A DNA stretch of 64,000 nt, taken from assembly GCF_030371585.1 (NCBI RefSeq), contig NZ_JAUDCE010000001.1; one strand, given 5' to 3'. Origin of the DNA: Megamonas hypermegale_A. Lineage in GTDB: Bacteria; Bacillota; Negativicutes; Selenomonadales; Selenomonadaceae. A model generated the notes under the pieces. The model was not told the DNA's origin. It saw only the letters and a list, made by a program, of their open reading frames with translations, and searched no databases. Positions 16,663 to 25,444 of the stretch are shown one piece after another. The number at the start of each line of letters is the position of its first letter. Positions within the stretch are counted from its first letter, which is position 1. Made by a program: the position numbers and the translations under genes.

Positions 16663-17229
16663 ATGCTGATTTTAGCTTCTGCTTCACCGCGCCGCCGTGA
16701 ACTTCTAACTCAAATTAACTGTAACTTTGTCTGCCGCGTTGCCGACTGCACCGAAATTTCGCCCGCACAGGAAAAAAATCCTGCAAAGCTCGTCAAACAA
16801 AACGCTATCTTAAAGGCTCTTGCCGCCGTTGACAGCGATAAACCGGATGAAATTATTCTCGGTGCCGATACGGTCGTTGCCTGCGGCAGTCAAATTTACG
16901 GCAAGCCAAAAGACGATGCGGACGCCTTTTCCATGCTCAAGAGCCTGTCCGGCCGCACGCATCAGGTTTATACAGGCATCGCTCTCATCCGCGGCGGAGA
17001 AATTTTTCATGATGTTGTCGCTACGGACATTACAATGAAAGAAATCTCCGACGAAGAAATAAACCGCTATATCGCTTCCGGCGAGCCGCGCGGCAAAGCG
17101 GGCGCTTACGCCATTCAGGGACTGGCCAGCGTATTCATCAAAAAAATAAACGGCTGTTATTTTAATGTAGTCGGATTGCCGCTGAGCGCACTGTACGATT
17201 TAGCCAAAAAAGCTGATGTCAGCTTATGA
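16663..17229 (+). CDS. maf: Maf-type nucleoside triphosphate pyrophosphatase
   Basis: 188 residues. It begins MLILASASPRRRELL, the N-terminal nucleotide-binding signature of Maf proteins. ILGADTVVACG contains the catalytic Asp, GKPKDDADAFSML and SGRTHQVYTG follow, and GEPRGKAGAYAIQG is the third signature. The family hydrolyses dTTP/UTP or modified nucleotides and affects septum formation. I chose the ATG at 16663, ten bases after GAAAGGA, over the ATG at 16654 that overlaps the site. It overlaps radC by four bases, and a morphogenesis operon follows. Confidence 0.93.
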   Translation: MLILASASPRRRELLTQINCNFVCRVADCTEISPAQEKNPAKLVKQNAILKALAAVDSDKPDEIILGADTVVACGSQIYGKPKDDADAFSMLKSLSGRTHQVYTGIALIRGGEIFHDVVATDITMKEISDEEINRYIASGEPRGKAGAYAIQGLASVFIKKINGCYFNVVGLPLSALYDLAKKADVSL

Positions 17230-17915
17230 CTATAATGGTAAAAGATTTGCCGGACGAGGAACGGCCGCGCGAAAAACTGCTGACTTTCGGCGCACAATAT
17301 CTGAGCAATACGGAGCTTTTGGCTATTTTGCTCCATTCCGGCACGCGCCGCAAATCCGTGCTGGAAGTGGCGCAGGAGATTTTATCCACCTATAAGTCAG
17401 ACGGACTTGCTTCTATTGTAAATGTCCCGCCCAGCGAACTCACCCGCATCAACGGTCTGGGCCCGGCAAAGGCAGCTACGCTTTTGGCGGCGGTGGAACT
17501 GGGACTGCGCATCGCCAAAAAGCCGGCGAACAACAGATACGTCATCAAAACGCCCGACGATGCGGCAAATTATGCAATGCCCCGCCTGCGCTACGAAAAA
17601 CGTGAGCATTTCGCCATTTTATTGCTCGACACGAAAAATCAGGTAATCACTTTTCCCGATATATCCATCGGTTCGCTCAACGCCTCCATCGTCCATCCGC
17701 GCGAGGTTTTCCGCTGCGCCATCGCGCACTGCGCTTCCAGCATCATCCTCGTGCACAACCATCCCAGTGGCGACCCTGCTCCCAGCACGGAAGATATCAA
17801 TGTTACTTTCCGCCTTATAAAATCCGGTAAAATTCTCGATATCGAAATTCTTGACCATATTATTATCGGAGACAATAAATATACTAGCTTAAAACAGCAA
17901 GGTATGATAAAATAA
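17226..17915 (+). CDS. radC: RadC/UPF0758 family JAB-domain protein
   Basis: 229 residues. N-terminal helix-hairpin-helix region (RINGLGPAKAATLLAAVELG) and C-terminal JAB/MPN metalloprotease-like domain with the metal motif HNHPSGDPAPS (near residue 175). The start codon overlaps the maf stop (ATGA). The family was once linked to DNA repair, but its true function is unsettled. The maf-radC-mreBCD order is a common conserved arrangement. Confidence 0.93.
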   Translation: MTIMVKDLPDEERPREKLLTFGAQYLSNTELLAILLHSGTRRKSVLEVAQEILSTYKSDGLASIVNVPPSELTRINGLGPAKAATLLAAVELGLRIAKKPANNRYVIKTPDDAANYAMPRLRYEKREHFAILLLDTKNQVITFPDISIGSLNASIVHPREVFRCAIAHCASSIILVHNHPSGDPAPSTEDINVTFRLIKSGKILDIEILDHIIIGDNKYTSLKQQGMIK

Positions 17916-17964
17916 ATATTCAGATTGTAATCATTGTAATCTATGAAGGGAGTAAATTTTTAAC

Positions 17965-19008
17965 ATGAAGTGGAAATTATTTGGTGGTTTTTCCCAAGAC
18001 ATCGGTATCGATTTAGGAACGGCCAATACTTTAGTGCATCTCAAAGGCAAAGGTATTGTGCTTCGTGAACCATCTGTTGTTGCTATCAGAAAAGATACTG
18101 GCGCAGTTTTAGCTGTCGGCTCGGATGCCAAAGGCATGATTGGCCGCACACCTGGCAACATTGTGGCTATCCGTCCAATGAAAGACGGCGTCATTGCTGA
18201 TTTTGAAGTAACGCAAGCAATGTTAAAATATTTTATAAATAAAGCTAGAAACGGTTCCTCTTTCAGCAAACCGCGCGTTGTCATCGGCGTTCCTTCCGGC
18301 GTTACGGAAGTTGAAAAACGCGCCGTTGTCGATGCGGCTGTTCAGGCCGGCGCAAGAGAAGCGTTTCTGATTGAAGAACCGATGGCAGCTGCTATCGGTG
18401 CAGGTCTGCCTGTCGAAGAAGCAACCGGCAGCATGGTTGTGGATATCGGCGGCGGCACTACGGAAATCGCCGTTATTTCTCTCGGCGGTATCGTTACGAG
18501 CTGCTCCATCCGCGTAGCAGGCGATGCGCTTGACAGTGCCATCATTCAGTACATCAAACGCAAATACAACCTCATGATTGGCGAACGCACAGCTGAAGAA
18601 ATCAAAATGTCCATCGGCAACGCCATGGTCAGCGACGATATGGAACAGGATTTCGAAATCAGAGGACGCGACCTCGTCAGCGGTCTGCCGAAAACACTGA
18701 CCATTCATGCCGATGAAATCACTGAAGCACTGAAAGACCCGGTAAGAAAAATCATCGACGTTGTAAAAATGACGCTGGAAAGAACTCCACCGGAACTTGC
18801 CGCCGACATTTTGGACCGCGGTATTATGCTCACCGGCGGCGGCGCACTGCTGCACAACCTCGACAAAGTTCTTTCGCAGGAAACGGGAATGCCTGTAATT
18901 ATCGCTGAGGACCCGCTCTCCTGTGTAGGCGAAGGCACTGGTAAATCTCTGGAAAACATCAATTTACTCAATAATGTAATCCTCAGCGACAAGAAGTTGA
19001 ATAAATAA
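17965..19008 (+). CDS. mreB: Rod shape-determining protein MreB
   Basis: 347 residues, bacterial actin homologue that guides lateral cell-wall synthesis under the inner membrane. Actin-fold nucleotide motifs are visible: DIGIDLGTANTLVHLKGKG (phosphate 1), VVDIGGGTTEIAVISLGG (phosphate 2) and ILDRGIMLTGGGALLHNLD (adenosine loop). The amphipathic N-terminus MKWKLFGGFSQ fits membrane binding. GAAGGGAG precedes the ATG. First of mreB-mreC-mreD. Confidence 0.97.
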   Translation: MKWKLFGGFSQDIGIDLGTANTLVHLKGKGIVLREPSVVAIRKDTGAVLAVGSDAKGMIGRTPGNIVAIRPMKDGVIADFEVTQAMLKYFINKARNGSSFSKPRVVIGVPSGVTEVEKRAVVDAAVQAGAREAFLIEEPMAAAIGAGLPVEEATGSMVVDIGGGTTEIAVISLGGIVTSCSIRVAGDALDSAIIQYIKRKYNLMIGERTAEEIKMSIGNAMVSDDMEQDFEIRGRDLVSGLPKTLTIHADEITEALKDPVRKIIDVVKMTLERTPPELAADILDRGIMLTGGGALLHNLDKVLSQETGMPVIIAEDPLSCVGEGTGKSLENINLLNNVILSDKKLNK

Positions 19009-19919
19009 TGAAAATTCCTTCCAACAACAATTTTTCCGTTAAACGGCTTTTAATTGTAATTTTTGTCGTTATCAGCGTACTGTGCATCATATTTTTCGCA
19101 GCCATCAGCCGCTTCAATACGCCGCTGTTTCATGCCGTCGTCATAAACATATTGGCGCCGTTTCAATCCGTGACGAGTGCCGTTTCCGGCAAAATTTCCG
19201 CTTTCGGCGATTATGTCGGCGACGTCTTTTATGTTTATGATGAAAACAGGGAACTGAAGGCGCAAAACGATGATTTGAAGGCAAGAGCCGCCCGCTCTGC
19301 CGAGCTCGAGTCGGAAAATGCGCGTCTGCGTCAGCTTTTGAACTACAAGAGCAATGCACCGCAGTTCGATTTACTGCCTGCCAGTGTAATCGGCCGCAAC
19401 AGCTCGACCTGGAGCAACCGTATCATCATCAACCGCGGCAGTGATGACGGCGTACGCAAGAATATGACGGTCGTAACGCCGGACGGTCTTGTCGGCAGCG
19501 TGCATGAAGCGTACGGTTCATATGCGGAAGTGGAACTGATTACCGACCCGCGCAGTGCTGTCGGCGCTATCGTTCAGCGTGCCGACTCGCGTCTTGCCGG
19601 TGTCGTAAAGGGAACGGCGGATTCTTCCTCGGCTATCAACATGACGAATATCCCGCAAAACGCCAATATTGTCGAAGGTGATATCATCGTAACCTCCGGT
19701 TTCGGCGGCATGTATCCGAAAGGAATTGTCATCGGTACGGTAACTTCACTGAAAAACGATATCGGCGGCCTTTTGCAGTACGCTGTGCTGTATCCTGCCG
19801 TAGATTTTCAGAAATTGGAGGATGTTGCCGTTATTACTAACTATCGTGAACCGGTACCTGCCCTCCCTCCGGCTGCTGCGCCGAGCGCACCGGCTGCCAA
19901 CCAGGGTGAAGCCAAATGA
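19008..19919 (+). CDS. mreC: Rod shape-determining protein MreC
   Basis: 303 residues. One N-terminal membrane span (LLIVIFVVISVLCIIFFAAI), a coiled coil (ENRELKAQNDDLKARAARSA...LRQLL, about residues 75-110), then the beta-barrel domain with VVTPDGLVGSVHEAYGSYAE and GDIIVTSGFGGMYPKGIVIG. The C-terminal tail is Pro/Ala-rich. It links MreB to PBP2. The ATG shares one base with the mreB stop codon. Confidence 0.95.
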   Translation: MKIPSNNNFSVKRLLIVIFVVISVLCIIFFAAISRFNTPLFHAVVINILAPFQSVTSAVSGKISAFGDYVGDVFYVYDENRELKAQNDDLKARAARSAELESENARLRQLLNYKSNAPQFDLLPASVIGRNSSTWSNRIIINRGSDDGVRKNMTVVTPDGLVGSVHEAYGSYAEVELITDPRSAVGAIVQRADSRLAGVVKGTADSSSAINMTNIPQNANIVEGDIIVTSGFGGMYPKGIVIGTVTSLKNDIGGLLQYAVLYPAVDFQKLEDVAVITNYREPVPALPPAAAPSAPAANQGEAK

Positions 19920-20419
19920 AAACATTAATTCCGTGGTTTATCCTGCTGTTTCTGGCCTACGTTCTGCAATCAGCCTTCTTCAATGTCATTTCCTACAACG
20001 GCATTACGGTTGACCTGATTTTGCTGATAACGATTTTTCTCAGCATTCTCTATGATAAATACGCCATCTTGTACGGTTTCTGTTCCGGTCTGTTTCTCGA
20101 CTTGGCTTCCGGCTCTTTTCTGGGCATACACACATTCACTTTTCTAATACTGTGCATACTCATCAACCGTCTAGCTCAGTTTATCTATAAAGAGAATATA
20201 TTTCTGCCGCTGGTGGCTTCACTGGTGGCGACAATTCTAAATGATTTCATGATTGCTGTCCTCATCTTTTTATTGGGCTACGATTACAATATCTGGCAGG
20301 TGTTCAACAATATCATCGTCACGCTCATCTACAACCTGATATTCACCTACCCTGTATATTTTGTCGTCGTTAAAGTCAACGACAAGTTGCAGGCCTTTAT
20401 AAAAAGTCAAGAATTTTAG
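19916..20419 (+). CDS. mreD: Rod shape-determining protein MreD
   Basis: 167 residues, small integral membrane protein with about five spans. The family pattern FLDLASGSFLGIHTFTFLIL is visible near residue 62. It overlaps mreC by four bases (ATGA). It acts with MreC and PBP2 in the elongasome. Confidence 0.93.
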   Translation: MKTLIPWFILLFLAYVLQSAFFNVISYNGITVDLILLITIFLSILYDKYAILYGFCSGLFLDLASGSFLGIHTFTFLILCILINRLAQFIYKENIFLPLVASLVATILNDFMIAVLIFLLGYDYNIWQVFNNIIVTLIYNLIFTYPVYFVVVKVNDKLQAFIKSQEF

Positions 20420-20519
20420 ACAGATACAATGTATATTTGATGTTTATATGATATAATTATAGTAACTTTTAGGTAAGCATATTTTTATATCCGTATATTA
20501 TTTGATATATCAAAAATAA

Positions 20520-20552
20520 AATTAAGACACCTAAAGCAGGTGTCTTAATTTA
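20520..20552 (+). terminator. Strong hairpin between mreD and mrdA
   Basis: Stem TTAAGACACCT / AGGTGTCTTAA with loop AAAGC, followed by TTTATTATAT. It may end or reduce mreBCD transcription before mrdA, or protect an mRNA end. It stands only about 20 bases before the mrdA start. Confidence 0.7.
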
Positions 20553-20571
20553 TTATATAGGAGAAAATACT

Positions 20572-22380
20572 GTGAAATTTTGTGATAAACGTCTTAAAAT
20601 TTTAGCCGGTATTCTGACACTGATTATCGTCGCGCTCATCAGCCGCCTTGTTTATCTGCAGATTTACCAGGGTGAATATTTCGGCAAACTGGCCGACGGC
20701 AATCGCATTCGTCTCGTTTCCACTTCGGCGCCGCGCGGCATCATCTACGACCGCAATAATGTGCCGCTTGTCAACAACCGTCCCGCATTCACGGTGGAAC
20801 TTTTGCCGTCGCTGGAGCCTGTTTCGCCGGAAGTCGTCGACCGATTGGCCAAACTCCTCAATATCAATGCTGAGGATATCAACAGCAAAATCGCCAATCA
20901 TTCCGGTTTCGACCCGGTAACGATAAAAGTCGACGTTACACCGGAAATCATTTCCATTATTGAAGAACAGCAGGACTTGTATCCGGGCGTATTCATCGAC
21001 ACGAAGCCTGTCCGCAATTACATTTATAAAACCGAAGGCGTGCATGTTCTCGGCTACGTAAGTGAAATCAGCGACAGCGAGCTGGAAGAAAAGAAAAAAG
21101 ACGGCGATGACTCGTACAAACTCGGCGATATCATCGGCAAATTCGGCCTGGAAAAATATTATGACAAATACCTGCGCGGCACGCCGGGCGGCGAACAGGT
21201 CGAAGTCGACGTAACGGGCAGACCGGTACAGCGTCTCGGCATGAAAGAGCCGATAAGCGGCAACAGCCTCCGTCTGACGATTGACTACCATATCCAGGAT
21301 GCAGCGGAAAAAGCGATGGATGAAGTGCTCAGCCAAATCGGCGTTCAGGCAGCCGCTGCCGTCGTTTTAAATCCGCAGACGGGTGAAGTGCTCGCCATGG
21401 TGAGCCGGCCGAATTTCGACCCGAACCTGTTTGCACTCGGCATTTCCACGAAAGACTGGAATGCTATCAACAACAATCCGCATTATCCGCTGGACAACAA
21501 GGCTGTTACGGGCGAATATCCGCCGGGTTCCACGTTTAAAATCATTACGGGTACGGCTGCGCTCATGGAACACGTTGTTACACCGGATGAACTAATTTTC
21601 GACTCCGGTCAGCACTGGATTATTCCGAAAACGAATGCGGACGGCGAAGCGCTCGGCTACATCAATTTCGTACAGGCGCTGGCTCATTCCGATAACGTTT
21701 ATTTCTACGAAATGGGCAACCGTCTGGGCATTGACCGCCTGGCAAAATGGGCGCGAGCCTTCGGCATCGGCGAAAAGACGGGCATTGACCTGTCCTATGA
21801 AGCCTCCGGCAACGTTGCCTGCCCGGAATATAAACGCAAAGTTTTCGATGAAGACTGGTATCTGGCGGAAACATTCGACGCCTCCATCGGTCAGGGCTTT
21901 ACGCTTGCCACACCGCTGCAGATGGCTGTCGTCATGAGCGAAGCGGCAACGGGCGGCAAGAAATTCAAGCCGTATCTCGTACAGGACATCATTGATGCCA
22001 ACGGCAATGTCGTTCAGCATTTCGACCCGGTACTATTGCGGACACTGCCGATTGACCCGTCTGTAGCCCAGCTCGTCCAGCAGGGTCTGCACGAAGTTAG
22101 TACCATTGGTACGGCGGCTTCCATGTTCAGGGATTTCCCTGTACCGATTGCCGGTAAAACGGGTACGGCGGAAAACTCGCACGGACGCGAACACGGCTGG
22201 TTTGTTGCCTACGGTCCGTTTGACAATCCGAATATAGCCGTTGCCGTAATCGTGGAAAATGCCGGTTATGGTGCAACTTCCGCCGTGCCTATCGGCCATA
22301 AGATTTTGACGGCGGCTTTCGGGCTCGACCAGCCGCAGCAAAACGCCGCAGCTCCGGCACAGACGCAGGCACAACCTTAA
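20572..22380 (+). CDS. mrdA: Penicillin-binding protein 2 (elongasome transpeptidase)
   Basis: 602 residues. N-terminal membrane span (ILAGILTLIIVALISRLVYL), then the dimerisation domain APRGIIYDRNNVPLVNNRPA, then the transpeptidase domain: active-site STFK in GEYPPGSTFKIITG (near residue 325), SDN in AHSDNVYFYEMG, and KTGTAE in IAGKTGTAENSHG. It cross-links peptidoglycan during rod elongation. GTG start after AGGAGAAAATACT. The C-terminus is Ala/Gln-rich. Family A copy A6 begins right at its stop codon. Confidence 0.95.
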   Translation: MKFCDKRLKILAGILTLIIVALISRLVYLQIYQGEYFGKLADGNRIRLVSTSAPRGIIYDRNNVPLVNNRPAFTVELLPSLEPVSPEVVDRLAKLLNINAEDINSKIANHSGFDPVTIKVDVTPEIISIIEEQQDLYPGVFIDTKPVRNYIYKTEGVHVLGYVSEISDSELEEKKKDGDDSYKLGDIIGKFGLEKYYDKYLRGTPGGEQVEVDVTGRPVQRLGMKEPISGNSLRLTIDYHIQDAAEKAMDEVLSQIGVQAAAAVVLNPQTGEVLAMVSRPNFDPNLFALGISTKDWNAINNNPHYPLDNKAVTGEYPPGSTFKIITGTAALMEHVVTPDELIFDSGQHWIIPKTNADGEALGYINFVQALAHSDNVYFYEMGNRLGIDRLAKWARAFGIGEKTGIDLSYEASGNVACPEYKRKVFDEDWYLAETFDASIGQGFTLATPLQMAVVMSEAATGGKKFKPYLVQDIIDANGNVVQHFDPVLLRTLPIDPSVAQLVQQGLHEVSTIGTAASMFRDFPVPIAGKTGTAENSHGREHGWFVAYGPFDNPNIAVAVIVENAGYGATSAVPIGHKILTAAFGLDQPQQNAAAPAQTQAQP

Positions 22381-22488
22381 TTGTGCTAGTAAAACATCGA
22401 GCCTATAGCCAGCAGTATAATACGATGTTGTCAGTTAATCTCACTAAATATAAACTATTATACTGCTTTAGAAAATCAACTAGCACAA
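22381..22488 (+). repeat. Family A element, copy A6, internal deletion
   Basis: Orientation AA with good ends (TTGTGCTAGT ... ACTAGCACAA). About 13 bases are missing between the left stem and the core, so the left arm is cut to GCAGTATAATA while the right arm stays complete. It directly follows the mrdA stop and precedes minC. Confidence 0.9.
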
Positions 22489-22519
22489 CAAGTTAAAAAT
22501 ATAAATTTGAAGTGATTAT

Positions 22520-23113
22520 ATGAATGAATTAATAACATTTAAGGGCACCAATAAGGGTTTACAGGTACTGATTGACAAAAGCCTCGATTTCGCCCAGTTA
22601 CAGGAAGCACTGCATAAAAAGCTTGCTTCCTGCACCAATTTTTTTACTCCCGATACGGTTTTATCCTTAGAAGATTTACCTTTTTCCCGCGAGGAGAAAT
22701 CCGTTCTAACCAATATTTTTCAAGCTTATCAATTAAAACTGAAAATTATTGCCAAACAGGAACCGGCAAAAAAACCGTCCCTGCCCGACAAAATCATCAA
22801 CCGCACGATACGCGGCGGTGAAGAAGTCACGTATAAAGGCTCCATCGTCATCTACGGCAATGTCAATCCCGGCGCCAAAATCATCGCCGGCGGCAACATC
22901 GACATTCACGGCAGCTGCCGCGGCGTGGTTCATGCGGGCGCATTCGGCAACAGCGACACCTGCATTATTGCCGACAAGCTCATGCCGCTGCAAATCCGCA
23001 TCGCCGGTTTTATCGCGCGCAGTCCCGACGACAATGATGACAGCTCGTCCAAAGGCACGGAAAAAGCCGTGATAAAAAACGGCAATATTATCTTAGAACC
23101 GTTTGAACGCTGA
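22520..23113 (+). CDS. minC: Septum site-determining protein MinC
   Basis: 197 residues, shorter than E. coli MinC (231). N-terminal FtsZ-inhibiting domain with FKGTNKGLQVLIDK, then the C-terminal beta-helix domain: GEEVTYKGSIVIYGNVNPGA, then GGNIDIHGSCRGVVHAGAFG. It blocks FtsZ rings away from midcell when activated by MinD. The C-terminal domain carries an Asp/Ser-rich loop. First gene of minCDE; the copy A6 element lies in its leader. Confidence 0.93.
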   Translation: MNELITFKGTNKGLQVLIDKSLDFAQLQEALHKKLASCTNFFTPDTVLSLEDLPFSREEKSVLTNIFQAYQLKLKIIAKQEPAKKPSLPDKIINRTIRGGEEVTYKGSIVIYGNVNPGAKIIAGGNIDIHGSCRGVVHAGAFGNSDTCIIADKLMPLQIRIAGFIARSPDDNDDSSSKGTEKAVIKNGNIILEPFER

Positions 23114-23213
23114 CTTTCCTGCACAAAAAGTCCAATCCAAAATCCACGAAAAATGAGAAAAATGAAATGAGGTGAATTTCTGCCGCTTACTGTGCAATCA
23201 AGTAGCAGAATTA

Positions 23214-24023
23214 ATGTATATGACTCAATCCCATGATAACTGCAAAATCATCGTTATTACCTCCGGTAAGGGCGGTGTGGGCAAAACGACGACGACAGCC
23301 AACCTCGGCGCCGGTCTTGCCATGAAAGGCTATAAAGTGGCTCTTATCGATACTGATACGGGGCTGCGCAATCTCGACTTGCTGCTCGGACTGGAAAACC
23401 GCATTATGTACGATTTAGTCGATGTTACTTCCGGCCGCGTTCCGTATAAAAAAGCCCTTGTGCGCCATAAAAAATACGAACATCTGTTTTTACTGCCGAC
23501 TTCGCAGATAAAAGACAAACTGGCCGTATCGCCGGAACAGGTAACAGCTCTCTGCCAGGAAATGAGCAGCGAATTTGATTTCATTCTGATTGACTGCCCG
23601 GCGGGCATTGAACAAGGCTTTAAAACGGCCGTAGCCGCTGCCGATATCGCTTTAATCGTTACCATGCCGGAAATTTCCGCCGTACGCGATGCTGACAAAA
23701 TCATCGGTGAGCTCATGCGTGCCGGTAAGGAAAACATTCTGCTGATTGTCAACAGAATCCGCCCAGCTATGGTGGAAAAAGGCGAAATGCTCGACCTTGA
23801 CGATATAAATGACATTCTAGCTATCAAATGTATCGGCCAAATCCCGGACGATGAAGCCGTTGTCACCTCCACCAACCGCGGTGAACCTGTTATCGCCAAT
23901 GAAAAATCCATGGCAGGCAAAGCTTATGCCAACATCACGCGGCGCTTATGCGGCGAAAATGTCCCGTTCATGGATTTACACGTAAAAGAATCATTTTTTG
24001 ACAAACTGAGAAAACTGTTTTAA
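23214..24023 (+). CDS. minD: Septum site-determining protein MinD
   Basis: 269 residues from this start. ParA-type ATPase: deviant Walker A SGKGGVGKTTTTANLG, switch I DTDTGLRNLD, FDFILIDCPAGIEQGF as Walker B, and a C-terminal amphipathic membrane-targeting helix (ESFFDKLRKLF). It recruits MinC to the membrane and is cycled by MinE. The start is uncertain: ATG at 23214 or 23220, or a GTG at 23172; none has a clear ribosome binding site at ideal spacing. Homologues start close to the Walker A, which favours the later ATGs. Confidence 0.92.
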   Translation: MYMTQSHDNCKIIVITSGKGGVGKTTTTANLGAGLAMKGYKVALIDTDTGLRNLDLLLGLENRIMYDLVDVTSGRVPYKKALVRHKKYEHLFLLPTSQIKDKLAVSPEQVTALCQEMSSEFDFILIDCPAGIEQGFKTAVAAADIALIVTMPEISAVRDADKIIGELMRAGKENILLIVNRIRPAMVEKGEMLDLDDINDILAIKCIGQIPDDEAVVTSTNRGEPVIANEKSMAGKAYANITRRLCGENVPFMDLHVKESFFDKLRKLF

Positions 24024-24038
24024 TGGAGGAAGAATATC

Positions 24039-24308
24039 ATGTTTGATGCTGTCATGAAGTTACTGAACAGAAACCGCAAAACATCCAAAGAAATTGCCAA
24101 AGACAGATTAAAAGTCGTTTTAATCCATGACCGTGCTAATATTTCTCCTGAAATTATGCAGGCAATAAAAAATGATATTATTGAAGTTATTTCTCATTAT
24201 GTGGATATAGATAAGAAAGAAATGGAAATATCGCTGGAAAACGACAGCGAATCGGTAGCGCTTCTCGCCAACATTCCGATAACGCGCATAAAAAATGTTC
24301 GCAAATAA
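24039..24308 (+). CDS. minE: Cell division topological specificity factor MinE
   Basis: 89 residues. N-terminal anti-MinCD helix/strand region with KDRLKVVLIHDRANISPE and the C-terminal topological domain (EISLENDSESVALLANIPI). It stimulates MinD ATPase and makes the Min system oscillate, a feature of diderm and some Firmicute rods. GGAGG precedes the ATG. It is followed by a terminator that closes the min operon. Confidence 0.93.
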   Translation: MFDAVMKLLNRNRKTSKEIAKDRLKVVLIHDRANISPEIMQAIKNDIIEVISHYVDIDKKEMEISLENDSESVALLANIPITRIKNVRK

Positions 24309-24316
24309 AAAATCTT

Positions 24317-24350
24317 AAAGACTATAATTGACCGATTATAGTCTTTTTCT
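24317..24350 (+). terminator. Intrinsic terminator of minCDE
   Basis: Stem AAAGACTATAAT / ATTATAGTCTTT followed by T residues. Confidence 0.87.
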
Positions 24351-24435
24351 TTGTCTGTCAATTTACCCTGCTTGCAAAAAATGATACAATAATAGAGATA
24401 TTAAACTTATCCCATCTTAATGAGGTATTATATTA

Positions 24436-25422
24436 ATGAACAGATTTTATAAAAGACTGATAATCCTAATCGTATTGGTATCTGCAATTTCCGGAGGCGT
24501 TATTTATTTCACTGTGGATATTAATACCCTGACCAGTTTTACGGAATTTAATTCTCTGGCGATAATTGCAGCATTTTGTTCAATCGGTTTCGGTCTGTTT
24601 CTGGACGGATTGCGTCTTGTTCAGCTTGTAAATATTTCCAATGAAAAAATTTCATTTTCGCAGGCACTGCATGTAGTGTTCGGCAATTATTTTCTGGCGC
24701 TTCTAACGCCCGGCTTCAGCGGCGGAGCGATTGCCCAAGTGCTTTTTCTGCGCCATGCCGGTATCCCGGTCGGCAAAGCCACTGTAATCGTAATAGTGCG
24801 CACCGTCGTTTCCATCATGTTCCTCATAATGTGCATGCCGTTCATCTTCATGCACGATGCCGGCGTCATTCCGTGGATTTCCGATGATGTTCTGATGGTC
24901 GTTTCATCGCTCGCCTTTTTGGGCATAATTCTGCTCGTCTGGTGCTTTAAACACAATTATCTCGATTATTTCGCCATTAAAATAGTACATCATCTTTCAC
25001 CCGCCAGAGCCAAAGCGTTTCTGGCGTTCTACCGCGACAACAAACTGGCGCTGCAGCTTGTCATTTCTTCACCCTGGAATATGTTTAAAGTATTTGTTAC
25101 CTCCGGTTTAAGTTTGCTTTTTATTTACGGTATCGTCCCGATTTTAATGACCAGCCTGACCAGTGATTTCAACTGGATTTTAGTCATGGGACGCATGATT
25201 ATACTGAACATCTTACTGTATTTCTCTCCGACACCGGGCGGCTCCGGCATTGCCGAAGGCGGTTTCATCCTGCTGTTTTCCTCCATGCTGCCGGAAGGAA
25301 CAGTCGGTATCGTCGCTGTAACATGGCGTTTTTTTGCTGAATATATACCGTTTATCATCGGTTTTTACTATACACTGAAAATTTTCGGACGCGATTTTTT
25401 AAACAAACCGCTCATCAAATAA
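24436..25422 (+). CDS. Flippase-like membrane protein, UPF0104 (LPG synthase transmembrane) family
   Basis: 328 residues with about eight membrane spans. The family motifs FLALLTPGFSGGAIAQVLFL (near residue 80) and SPTPGGSGIAEGGF (near residue 265) match the UPF0104/YbhN/AglD-like group, related to the membrane half of MprF. Members are thought to move or present lipid-linked substrates; no substrate can be read here. AATGAGGT precedes the ATG. It may be cotranscribed with ruvB, which starts 22 bases later. Confidence 0.82.
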   Translation: MNRFYKRLIILIVLVSAISGGVIYFTVDINTLTSFTEFNSLAIIAAFCSIGFGLFLDGLRLVQLVNISNEKISFSQALHVVFGNYFLALLTPGFSGGAIAQVLFLRHAGIPVGKATVIVIVRTVVSIMFLIMCMPFIFMHDAGVIPWISDDVLMVVSSLAFLGIILLVWCFKHNYLDYFAIKIVHHLSPARAKAFLAFYRDNKLALQLVISSPWNMFKVFVTSGLSLLFIYGIVPILMTSLTSDFNWILVMGRMIILNILLYFSPTPGGSGIAEGGFILLFSSMLPEGTVGIVAVTWRFFAEYIPFIIGFYYTLKIFGRDFLNKPLIK

Positions 25423-25444
25423 TCACACAGAAAGGGGCTGCATT

